Shown one piece after another: positions 17,401 to 24,946 of a DNA stretch of 46,879 nucleotides. Origin of the DNA: a bacterium (GTDB lineage Bacteria; Cyanobacteriota; Vampirovibrionia; Obscuribacterales; Obscuribacteraceae); contig WGMS01000012.1 of the NCBI GenBank assembly GCA_016124935.1, positions 200,001-246,879 of the forward strand. The letters run 5' to 3'. The notes below the pieces were generated by a model. The model had not been told where the DNA came from. It worked only from the letters and a program-made list of their open reading frames with translations, and made no database searches. The position numbers were made by a program, and so were the translations under genes. Numbering within the stretch: position 1 is the stretch's first letter; the number at the start of each line of letters is the position of its first letter.

Positions 17401-20400
17401 ACCTCGACGGCGAAATTGGGATAGAAGTCTGCTTTCACCGGGATTTTGAAAGTTGCAGATGCCGATTTTACTTCTATAGGTCTGGTTTCGACTATAGAAT
17501 GTCTGCGAATGGTCATCAGTCCATGGGCGGGATAGAAGGGGGATGAGACCATCAGCTCCATGGTGTCACCGGGCTGATACTCTTCTTTGTCTGCGATCAA
17601 TACCAGTTTGTCGCTGACCAGGTCTTTGGTGGAAGCCGTCTTATCGTCCTGAATCATCAAAGATACTCTGGTTTCGTTCTTGCGACCGGCTTTGTCGGTG
17701 ACGGTGGTTATCAGCTCATAGTTGCCGCCTTTATCTACTTTGAAGTTGCTTTTCAGAGGCAAGCTTGTGGAGGTAAGCTCTCGCTTCTCGACCGATACAT
17801 CGTTCTCTTTGTTGTCTTTTGTCCGCTCTTTGCGAACCAGTTCAACAGCAATCTTCTGTCCGTCTTTCGCTTTGCCGTCTAGATCGACAGCTATGAACTC
17901 CAGCTCTATCGGGTCGGTGACTCTATAGAACCAGCGTCTCGATTTGACACCGACATAGGTATCAGCCGGGTGAACCAGAATATTCACTTTGTCCGACCAG
18001 GACTGGCGATTGACGTCTTGAATTGTCGCTTCGCAGACACAGCTTACCGGAGCCGGTTTGGGCAACAGATCCAGTTTTACTTCGACGGCGGTTTCTCCAT
18101 TGCCGTCGGCGGTGGCTTGCAGGTTTTTAGTTATGTAATTGCCGCCCGGCATCGGCATAGGGCAGCAACCACCCCAGTAGTTGGTGGATGTGCCAAAGCG
18201 GAAGCCCTGCCATCCAGGGGGTGAGTAGGTACTTTCTGAGGCTCGTACCTGCCAGGAGACAGGCGAGCCCTGAAGGCTGCCGCCGGCAAAGTATTTGGCT
18301 TTCGAAGTAAGTCTGGTGGTCTCACCAAAGAGCATACTGGTGCCTTTAGAAGAGTTCACCTTCATCTCGAATTCGGGGCGACGAAACTCTTGAATGGCAA
18401 ATTGAATAGTGTGGGCCGCGTTGAAGCTGACCGGTCGTTCTGTGGCGTTGGTCTTTGTATTGGCAAGATAGCCTTTGTTATCGGCTTTTAAGCCCAGATG
18501 AATATAGCCCTGACCAAGATTGATTTTATCGGGGATTTTAAACTCGAAGTCGAAGCCGCCACTTTGATCCACCGGTATTTCACCGTGGCTTATCTCCTGC
18601 CCGTCGTAACCCATTACTCTGTAGAGCAGTTCTGAGAAGTCCGGCTTGGCTAGCTCTATCTTTTCGCTTTGATTCTGTATGTAAGATAGCTTTCTTGTCC
18701 ATCCTTTTACTTTTACCGATTCGCCCGGTTTGTAGAGATTGCGGTCGGTGACTCCATACCATTTGTTCTGGGGTTCTAGGGGCGAGAAGGACCAGCCGCT
18801 CCAGGCGCGATAGTTTGAAGGAAGTATTGCCTGATCACTGCTTCTGGTGGCGACCAGCATTCTGGAATCATGCCAGGAGCCTGTTATAGGTAACTTGATC
18901 ATGCCGTCTTTGTCCGTTGTCCCTTTGTCCCCCTGTGGCAAAAGGGTGACATCGACTTTGGCAAGCGGTTTGCCCGAATCAAGAGCAGATACGAAAGTGT
19001 AGAGATCTTTGCCTTTGAAGGCGTCTACGGAAAGGTCCGTCACCTGTACCCAGGCGGCGGCACGATAGCGTTGATTGTTTCGTTTGTCTTGAACAGCAGT
19101 GGCTATCACAAACTGACCATAGTTGTTTTTGAGATAGGGTTTGAGATCCACCAGCAAGTCTTTTGTTTTTGGTTCGAGTTTAATTGTCTTTTTGCCTGCT
19201 ACTTCGTAAGAGTTCTCATCGAACCAACTGCCATTGTTTCTAACCCAGCCATGGCTGAGATTGTTTTTCAGAAACTCCATGGCACTTTCAGCTTTGGCTC
19301 TAAATATGGTGACATCCAGTTTGTCGGAGCCTTTTACTCTTACAAGGCACTGCGGTTTTTGAGTTCCTGGAAGGGTGATGAAATCTTTATCGAACTGCAG
19401 TTGGGTGTTATAGACCCCGGTGGTGAAGCCGATGGTTACATTTTTGCCCAGGGTTTGACCGTAGATGTCTTTTAGATTGGACGAGAAAGTGATTTTATAA
19501 GTGGTGACAGGCTCCAGTGGCTGTTCTAAATAAATGCGAGCGCCGTAGCATCTAATCTTTTGATTTGGTATCTCTGGTTTTATTGTAACCATCGACTCTT
19601 GAAAGGCGTTGGCATCAAGGCTGTTGTTGAAATTGAGATTGCGAGAGTTCCAGTCATCTGGGCTGACACCGTCTTTGGGAGAACTCGCTAGCTTCAGTGG
19701 ACCGTAAATTCTGAAAGCAAAAGATTGATTGGCGGCAGATAGAAGCGGGCCTTCTTTTGATTGATAGCCTTGGCCGAAGTTTAAAATCACCTGAGAATTT
19801 CTAGGAAAAGGATTGGTAGCTCGTACCGCAATCCATTCATCTTCCGGCATTTTATCCAGCCCATAGTTCTTGATCGCAAGTGACCTATCCACTTGTTTTA
19901 CGGTAAAGCTAGAGTTGCCCGATTTGACGGTAAGATGCTCCAGGACAGAGTTACGATCTATCTTCTGGTTGAAGATAGCGACAATCAGTGGATTGACATC
20001 TTGAAAAGAATGGGGCGACGGGTAGATTGTCTTCACCGATGGTGCCGAGGTGGTGAGTTCCCAGCTGCGGGTCTTTTTCAATACGTTGCCGTTGACCGAT
20101 TTTATGCCCTCGGGAACGGCGACTTTGAAGACCGTGGCTCGGGGAAAGCGTTTACCATCAGGTTCAAAGAGTATGGTTCTGGTATCGAGCCATCTCCAGG
20201 TGCCTTTGGGCATCGGCTTCATGACTATGAATTTTTCCGGATTGCTTTCATGTTTGGCTTCGGCAATAGGCACCATCGGATGTGAGAATGTCACTGTGAA
20301 CTGACCTACAGTATCCACCGGACCGGTGTGGCTGATTCTCACCACCTGCAAAGGCTCGGATTTTACGTCTACTTCTTGTCTTTTCTCGTTGGTCGGCTCC

Positions 20401-20804
20401 GGGGGAAATTTCTCTTTTACGATATTTCCCGGCAGTTTCGGCTTGACAAGCGACTGCTCGGGCAACACAAAGGCTTTCTCTTTGACTTGCTCTATGGGAG
20501 AAAGCAGACTGAGCAACTGCTTCAGTCTGTCGGCGGTGATATTCTCTATCTTTGCTTTGGGGGCAGGCTCTGGCGTCTCGACTGGCTCTGTCTGGCCGAT
20601 GCCTTCGTCAGTAGCAGAATCTGTCACCTTGGCTTCTTTCAAGGTGAACTCAATGTTCTTCGGCTTCTTGTCCTTACCAGTGTCGGCGTTATTTTCCGAA
20701 GCGTTTCCGATATTACCCGTATGGGTCAGAAACGCTGTCAAGATAAATATGCCGAGCACCAGGAATAACCGGGTTCTCGCAGTGAGACTCAAGACTTTCC
20801 GCAT
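14484..20804 (-). CDS. alpha-2-macroglobulin family protein with thioester motif
   Basis: 2106 residues from the ATG at 20804, which has AGGATGG upstream and opens directly into a signal peptide or anchor (MRKVLSLTARTRLFLVLGIF). The frame is open further upstream, but that part lacks such features. The N-terminal half has MG-type beta domains (HTGPVDTVGQFTVTFSHPMV; GVTDRNLYKPGESVKVKGW). A Gly-rich stretch near residue 1270 (PGRGGAVAGMIYGGEG) may be the bait region. It is followed by FKPAIYTDENGHAQIKFKLP and the thioester GCSEQ with Cys1579 and Gln1582. These proteins trap proteases that cleave the bait. No lipobox cysteine is visible, and the PbpC gene that often accompanies bacterial homologues is not adjacent. 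Confidence 0.95.
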   Translation of the reverse strand: MRKVLSLTARTRLFLVLGIFILTAFLTHTGNIGNASENNADTGKDKKPKNIEFTLKEAKVTDSATDEGIGQTEPVETPEPAPKAKIENITADRLKQLLSLLSPIEQVKEKAFVLPEQSLVKPKLPGNIVKEKFPPEPTNEKRQEVDVKSEPLQVVRISHTGPVDTVGQFTVTFSHPMVPIAEAKHESNPEKFIVMKPMPKGTWRWLDTRTILFEPDGKRFPRATVFKVAVPEGIKSVNGNVLKKTRSWELTTSAPSVKTIYPSPHSFQDVNPLIVAIFNQKIDRNSVLEHLTVKSGNSSFTVKQVDRSLAIKNYGLDKMPEDEWIAVRATNPFPRNSQVILNFGQGYQSKEGPLLSAANQSFAFRIYGPLKLASSPKDGVSPDDWNSRNLNFNNSLDANAFQESMVTIKPEIPNQKIRCYGARIYLEQPLEPVTTYKITFSSNLKDIYGQTLGKNVTIGFTTGVYNTQLQFDKDFITLPGTQKPQCLVRVKGSDKLDVTIFRAKAESAMEFLKNNLSHGWVRNNGSWFDENSYEVAGKKTIKLEPKTKDLLVDLKPYLKNNYGQFVIATAVQDKRNNQRYRAAAWVQVTDLSVDAFKGKDLYTFVSALDSGKPLAKVDVTLLPQGDKGTTDKDGMIKLPITGSWHDSRMLVATRSSDQAILPSNYRAWSGWSFSPLEPQNKWYGVTDRNLYKPGESVKVKGWTRKLSYIQNQSEKIELAKPDFSELLYRVMGYDGQEISHGEIPVDQSGGFDFEFKIPDKINLGQGYIHLGLKADNKGYLANTKTNATERPVSFNAAHTIQFAIQEFRRPEFEMKVNSSKGTSMLFGETTRLTSKAKYFAGGSLQGSPVSWQVRASESTYSPPGWQGFRFGTSTNYWGGCCPMPMPGGNYITKNLQATADGNGETAVEVKLDLLPKPAPVSCVCEATIQDVNRQSWSDKVNILVHPADTYVGVKSRRWFYRVTDPIELEFIAVDLDGKAKDGQKIAVELVRKERTKDNKENDVSVEKRELTSTSLPLKSNFKVDKGGNYELITTVTDKAGRKNETRVSLMIQDDKTASTKDLVSDKLVLIADKEEYQPGDTMELMVSSPFYPAHGLMTIRRHSIVETRPIEVKSASATFKIPVKADFYPNFAVEVYLAGDDYRFGSETVTAKVPPKERQLSLTAVGADKLTMPGTETTIKIDLKDAQGKPVQGGQVAIAVADESVLALSGYKWSDPIEAFYPQSSPHIDNTLTRTSVILTEKDRKKDISEAPQEEKEADDMAALPSLQSSELVPPLPGAPGRGGAVAGMIYGGEGFAKSALNKRSAMFEIATLRQKADASAMDAALPEPAQLPSVNIRTNFNALAYFKPAIYTDENGHAQIKFKLPDSLTRYRVMAVAVAGDNLFGSSESNITARMPLMIKPSAPRFLNFGDRCELPVVLQNQTDEDIAADVILRAANAAVTNEWQELPSGKALPGDKMEGEEDLSHAAGKHLVIPANNRVEVRFPVSTIDEGKANFQCAVVAEKFTDASQFSLPVYVPAAIESYATYGQVDKGAIAQKLDIPRSVFTQIGGLTISNSSTAVQALTDAYFEIRDYQFGCSEQLSSRIIAMVSLHDVLSAFGKMDALAQSQYRNKIQQDLDELVNRQNGDGSFGLWTRDEGRQQRYPYMSIQVARALGLARENDYKVADDKLELSRRYLKNIRQHIPADYPERLKRSIEARALNVRYLMSDVDSRAAADLIKRALVDRIKKMPKGSNYANSLKKIPVDFVKEDLSLDSAGWLLPIVSKDAKLEDETAVLKQVINSSINETPSTASCNDRGFGIFDYCVFFSPRRTDAILMEALMETEPENPLIAKLAKGLLAHRKNGSWSGTQENGYILQAMNAYFNRYEKVTPDYTVSTWLGETLVANSTFKGRTTDTRETMVPMANLADIKGDTILMDKKGPGRLYYRIELDYAPRTLTLKPADFGFAVTRTYEGVDNKDDAKKDENGVWHFKAGALIKTKIAFTTAGARYHIALADPLPAGAEPVNTALAGNREVLPPNEGPGGGPIPLRFHYPFWRISWYDHQNFRDHQAEAFTSVLYSGKYDYEYQIRATTPGHYHVPPTKMEEMYSPETFGRTATEEVIVE

Positions 20805-21038
20805 TTTGCCATCCTGCCGAATATGTTTGTATGGGTGGTCATTATAAACATATGGAAACCTGTACACAGGTTGTTCGATCGAATTTTCGCGTTTCGCTTT
20901 TCGATTTATGTTATTCGTCGAACTATTTATCCCGCTGTCGTATTCAACCATGTCCGCTCAGGCATCTGCTCAGGGTTAACCCTGAATCGAGCGTAGTGCA
21001 TGCCCCGAAATCATCTTCGACATATTATTCAAATGCCG

Positions 21039-21329
21039 TTAATTAAGAACGGCGTTGAGTTTATCTTCTGTGGTCTGCTCTTTGTCTGTTCGCGAGCCCA
21101 GTTTAATCGTCAGGCTGACTCGCGGCGCCCCTGCTTCATGGACGGCTTCGATAGCCGCTTTGATCGCCTTTGATACATCATCGTACTCACCTTCTATTAT
21201 CGTTCCGTAGGGAGTAAGCGTCGCATTGAGGTTCGCTGTTTTGAAAATCTCATAAGCGATTTTTATGTATTTGGAAAGTGATACTCCGACGCCTATTGGA
21301 ATCAAACAAATATCTGCCATTACTTTCAT
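21039..21329 (-). CDS. MTH1187/YkoF-type thiamine-binding protein
   Basis: 96 residues, with the family hallmarks ADICLIPIGVGVSLSKYIK at the N-terminus and TPYGTIIEGEYDDVSKAI in the middle, followed by a helix (AIEAVHEAGAPRVSLTIKLG). Members are small ferredoxin-like domains; the group is annotated DUF77 or thiamine-binding. Two in-frame ATGs (21329 and 21320) could start it; an AGGA lies upstream of the first. It stands between the 241-residue hypothetical gene and the alpha-2-macroglobulin gene, and no thiamine biosynthesis gene is near. Confidence 0.88.
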   Translation of the reverse strand: MKVMADICLIPIGVGVSLSKYIKIAYEIFKTANLNATLTPYGTIIEGEYDDVSKAIKAAIEAVHEAGAPRVSLTIKLGSRTDKEQTTEDKLNAVLN

Positions 21330-21357
21330 TATCGTCTCAATCCTTTTTTTGATTTAC

Positions 21358-22083
21358 TCAGTTTGTTTTTTTTGAGTCAGTCCATTTGATAGAGCGCATA
21401 GACTTCTTCATTGCCGGGAGATATTTCAAGAAGATGGCTTCTTTGGCCTGAAATTTAATTGTTGTGTCAGCGATTGGTGCGTTTCCTAGGCGGGTGGTGG
21501 CGTAAGTAATACCGTAAAAATGGTTGCCATCATCTTCAATTCCCTGGGATTCGATTACTCTTTTCCCGTTCCAGTCAATTGTTCTAGCGAATTTGATTTT
21601 TGCCGAATCAGGAAGTCCTCTTGCTGCAACTCTTCTCTCTTGTAGAAATTTCAGTTCTTGGTCTTTGATTTCGTGAGGAGGAGCTGCGAAGAGGTCGTTG
21701 AGCTCTTTTGTAATATCGTTACCTGGTTCGACACCGCGGTAATCTAAAATGAGTCCAGACCAGTCGTCGCCTTTTCTCGTGAACCAATGCATTTTAGGAC
21801 CTGGTGCGCCGCCCTGTATGACATTCTCTTCCGTCCAGCCATTGGGTATACGCATTGATGCTATCTCTGGAAATGCCAAAGGAACTTTAGAGAAATGGAC
21901 AAGTCCTCTCAGGGGAGGATCGTATTTTGGTCGGTTTGGTTTGGAATCAAGTGGTGGAACATATGGAAACTGTTTTAACTTGGGCTCCTTCGTCTTGCGA
22001 GAAGCGTCGCTAATCAGGAATGGGATCTCGGTTATCGATCTCTGAAGCTCTATTTTGATTGGTGGAGGTAGATCTATCGGCAT
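21358..22083 (-). CDS. hypothetical protein downstream of the papain-like protein
   Basis: 241 residues without a signal peptide or membrane segment. The N-terminal 55 residues are Pro/Lys-rich. The rest looks like a mixed alpha/beta fold (ASMRIPNGWTEENVIQGG; MHWFTRKGDDWSGLILDYRG; AIFLKYLPAMKKSMRSIKW). I do not recognise the family. It starts 12 bp after the papain-like gene on the same strand, so the two are probably co-transcribed. A regulatory or immunity-like partner role is one hypothesis, without direct support. Confidence 0.72.
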   Translation of the reverse strand: MPIDLPPPIKIELQRSITEIPFLISDASRKTKEPKLKQFPYVPPLDSKPNRPKYDPPLRGLVHFSKVPLAFPEIASMRIPNGWTEENVIQGGAPGPKMHWFTRKGDDWSGLILDYRGVEPGNDITKELNDLFAAPPHEIKDQELKFLQERRVAARGLPDSAKIKFARTIDWNGKRVIESQGIEDDGNHFYGITYATTRLGNAPIADTTIKFQAKEAIFLKYLPAMKKSMRSIKWTDSKKTN

Positions 22084-22095
22084 GTCAATAAAAAC

Positions 22096-24282
22096 TCAGT
22101 GTACAGGTCGCTCTTCCGGATATTTGTTGAACCATTCCTGCAAGGTGTTTGTCCATAATTTGAATTCCTTGTCTTCCGGATGTCTTCTGGCCCATTGTAT
22201 AAGAAACGCGTCGGTGGTGTTATTTTTGACGTTATCCTCAAGGTTCTTGGTAGAGTCATAGTTTTTTGTTAGTTTATCTGGAAAATCTAGCCACGATTTC
22301 TTCATTCTTTCCCATTCCTTCGGATAAGTTTGTTTGAACTTGATCTGAGCTTTCAAGCTATTTATATGGTCCAGAGCCCGGGGATCTTTATTGGCTTCAA
22401 TTGCTTTTGCCATAGTTGATGTTTCTACAGCTGAGGGCGAGAGATGATCTTCTTTCATCCCCCAGGTATTGTCGTAACCCAGATGTTTTCCGTCTGGGCT
22501 TATTTCGTGGATTACCAGATCGTGTCGGCCACCACCGATTTTATTTATTGGGGGACCTGAGGTATTCATACTCACTATGGGAGGCCAGCGTTTCTTGTCT
22601 CTGATTTCCTGAAGCTGCTTGGGGAGGTCGTCGGTGGAGTACATGTTGTTTACTCCGGAATCTCTTTCGGAAAAGTCATAGAACTTCCTCAATTCTGGAT
22701 CTTTTGCTTCTCCAGCATTTAAGGTAGATGAGCGAATTACGAAGCCTGATTCCCTTGTCCCTGTAATCCATTCGTTTAGCTTAACAAGCTCAGAGTCTCT
22801 AACGCCTATTTGCCTGGAAAGGGCATCCTCCCATTTTACTTTTTCGCCATTTGAACTGCGAAGCGCATAAGATTTTTTTGAATCCTTTGGATCTTGAACA
22901 TACTCAAAGCCTTTTCCCTCGGTGATCAAGTTTGTTGCAGCCACATCATAGAGCTGCGAAGCATAGCTTCTACTGGGATCTCCATGCATCTTATGGTCAT
23001 CAGCGAGGTACTCGGTCTCTTTCCCTTTGAAGTTGTATTTCTGCGCCTCTTCATCTGGATATAGATTGACAGGATGTTTGAGCAAATCGACCGATTTGCC
23101 TCCAGCTGTAGCTTTGTATTCTCCCGTTAGCATGACATCGCTTATCAAACGAGCGGCATGGGCAGGGGTTCTTGTGAATTGCCGTATTTGCAGAGCTGCA
23201 GTGGGACAAGTTGCTTGTCTACCCTGGTCTATCTTCGTGGGGTCTGCAGCTTGATGCATTATCTGCTCTGCCGCCTGGGTTCGATAGTTGTCGGGATTCG
23301 TGGTATTCGGCTTGACTCCCGATGGTGGCAGTTTGTCCAGTACGTCGGAGTCTGCTGAAAGGAGCTTAGATAGAGATTCATAGGTATCACCCATCTGCTT
23401 CAATGTTTCTGCCGGGCTCATCCAATCGGCTTTTGACAGGCGGTTCTCGAAGGTTTTCATATCTTTGAGAAAACGCTCTCGGTTCTCCGGGGCGCTTATC
23501 TTTTCGTTGGCCAGTTTCTCAAGGCGTTCTCGTTTTTCTTTCGGATCCGGATCTTTCAAAATTTCTGTCGAGTCTGTCTGCTTCGGTGCCTCGATCGGGT
23601 CGGTTACTTCGACTTTATTGCTGTCATTGATTTGTACCTTGCTACTATCAGTCTCCAGTTCGACTTTTTCGAACTGCTTCACCGCTTGACCGCCGCCACT
23701 GCCGGGCAAGGCTATTGCCGGAGCCGGATAATGTATGTCCATTTCGCTTGCGTTCTTAGCCAGGCTCAGGGCTTTGTGTGAACCGCCTTCTAATGAATCG
23801 TCGGAGGAGCGGTTCTTTGAATCCAGATATTCTCTGGTAGAGAGCCGGGCTGCTTCCTCGAAGCTTTGGCGGGATTCTTTTGGCATGCCGTTTATATTGT
23901 CTCTGATTTCGGCAATCGCCCTGGCGGCAGGGTCAGCCTGGGCCAGTTCTTTGATCGCTTTCAAGGAAGCAGACTCGATAGAATTGTTGTCGGTTCTGTC
24001 TTTAGGTCTCTCGGCAATGACGTCTCCGGTTATAGCATCGACTATTTGCAGGCTGAGGTCGTTGGGAGCTGGATTTTCTGATGCCGAACCAGAGTGTCGA
24101 TTTGTTCTCTTTGACTCAATTTCAGCTTGTCCCCGGGCGTCAGTCTGGGAACTTTCTGCGACTTTAGAATTGAGGGTTTCCTTTTCGCCGGATTTCTCCG
24201 ACTGTTTATCGGAAATTCCGTGCTTTTGATTGTTGATCTCTGCCATAGCAATAATTGATTTTGAACCATGGTATTCATCCAT
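22096..24282 (-). CDS. large hypothetical protein with papain-like Cys/His/Asn signature
   Basis: 728 residues. The first 260 are low-complexity, rich in Ser, Glu, Lys and Asp, with no signal peptide. The C-terminal part contains QGRQATC (Gln353, Cys359, the same 6-residue spacing as the oxyanion Gln and nucleophile Cys of papain), GGGRHDLVIHEI (His587) and LGYDNTWG (Asn605-Thr-Trp-Gly, resembling papain NSWG). The order and the His-Asn spacing of 18 fit a C1/C39-like cysteine peptidase, though overall similarity to a named family is not evident to me. ATG 24282 has no good ribosome site; ATG 24246 (MAEINNQKHG) is an alternative start. It is co-directional with the 241-residue gene (12-bp gap) and the small membrane protein upstream. 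Confidence 0.75.
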   Translation of the reverse strand: MDEYHGSKSIIAMAEINNQKHGISDKQSEKSGEKETLNSKVAESSQTDARGQAEIESKRTNRHSGSASENPAPNDLSLQIVDAITGDVIAERPKDRTDNNSIESASLKAIKELAQADPAARAIAEIRDNINGMPKESRQSFEEAARLSTREYLDSKNRSSDDSLEGGSHKALSLAKNASEMDIHYPAPAIALPGSGGGQAVKQFEKVELETDSSKVQINDSNKVEVTDPIEAPKQTDSTEILKDPDPKEKRERLEKLANEKISAPENRERFLKDMKTFENRLSKADWMSPAETLKQMGDTYESLSKLLSADSDVLDKLPPSGVKPNTTNPDNYRTQAAEQIMHQAADPTKIDQGRQATCPTAALQIRQFTRTPAHAARLISDVMLTGEYKATAGGKSVDLLKHPVNLYPDEEAQKYNFKGKETEYLADDHKMHGDPSRSYASQLYDVAATNLITEGKGFEYVQDPKDSKKSYALRSSNGEKVKWEDALSRQIGVRDSELVKLNEWITGTRESGFVIRSSTLNAGEAKDPELRKFYDFSERDSGVNNMYSTDDLPKQLQEIRDKKRWPPIVSMNTSGPPINKIGGGRHDLVIHEISPDGKHLGYDNTWGMKEDHLSPSAVETSTMAKAIEANKDPRALDHINSLKAQIKFKQTYPKEWERMKKSWLDFPDKLTKNYDSTKNLEDNVKNNTTDAFLIQWARRHPEDKEFKLWTNTLQEWFNKYPEERPVH

Positions 24283-24315
24283 TATAGGGCAGGGGGAGGA
24301 TTAGTCCTTTGAAGA

Positions 24316-24858
24316 TTACCAGAATACATCCAGGCACCTACCAAAGGGCTGAGTTAGAAGTCCCGTGGTAAAACATGCAAATATAATTCCAAACAACTGT
24401 TCCGTAAAATCGCTTTGATACTTGCGCATTTGAGGCATATTCACAATTGCGTACCATGACAGGGCGCTCAATAGCAGACATGCCGAAACACCAGCACTCG
24501 GAAATATTTGCTCGAATCGCAAATCGAGAGTTCGCAAATGCTGGCACTTACTGCCGCATATGTGGAAAGGGGGAGATGGCTGCGGCCAGTTACTGACTGG
24601 ATCTTGACCCCATTTCGCTCTATAACAAGAGTCGAGAGCCGATACCACTATGGTTTCGTAGAGCCCCGCCTGCTTGTTCTCATTTTGTTTGTATCTAATC
24701 TCACCGGTGCGAAGGGATTCAAAAGCTGAAGAGATGTGTACTTTGCTACTTTTGTTCAAAACATACTCATAGGTGACACTGCTCAAAAGCTGGATGGCAC
24801 AAATCAGGATTGCATATGACTGGATTCTATTGATTCTTCGCATCTTTTCATAGTCCAA
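24316..24858 (-). CDS. small membrane protein, unknown function
   Basis: 180 residues with three hydrophobic segments (about 13-31, 122-140 and 152-170) and a soluble loop between the first two containing several cysteines (SCYRAKWG, FHICGSKCQHL). I recognise no family. It precedes the papain-like gene by 33 bp on the same strand, suggesting a three-gene unit with the two genes downstream. Confidence 0.6.
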   Translation of the reverse strand: MDYEKMRRINRIQSYAILICAIQLLSSVTYEYVLNKSSKVHISSAFESLRTGEIRYKQNENKQAGLYETIVVSALDSCYRAKWGQDPVSNWPQPSPPFHICGSKCQHLRTLDLRFEQIFPSAGVSACLLLSALSWYAIVNMPQMRKYQSDFTEQLFGIIFACFTTGLLTQPFGRCLDVFW

Positions 24859-24946
24859 AGCTTTTTTATAACTTGTATTTCAAGCAGGGGCTATGTGGAG
24901 ATCACCAATCAAGACACAGTAGCTGTCAACCTGAGATGCTTTTGAA

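Noticed and set aside
20805..20951. 49-residue N-terminal extension of the alpha-2-macroglobulin.
   Set aside because: It would bury the signal sequence that starts at the ATG at 20804, which has its own AGGATGG ribosome site.
21355..21385. ACTCA...TGAGT hairpin around a T-run at the end of the 241-residue gene.
   Set aside because: Only 5 bp with a 12-nt A/T loop and inside the coding end, so too weak to call a terminator.
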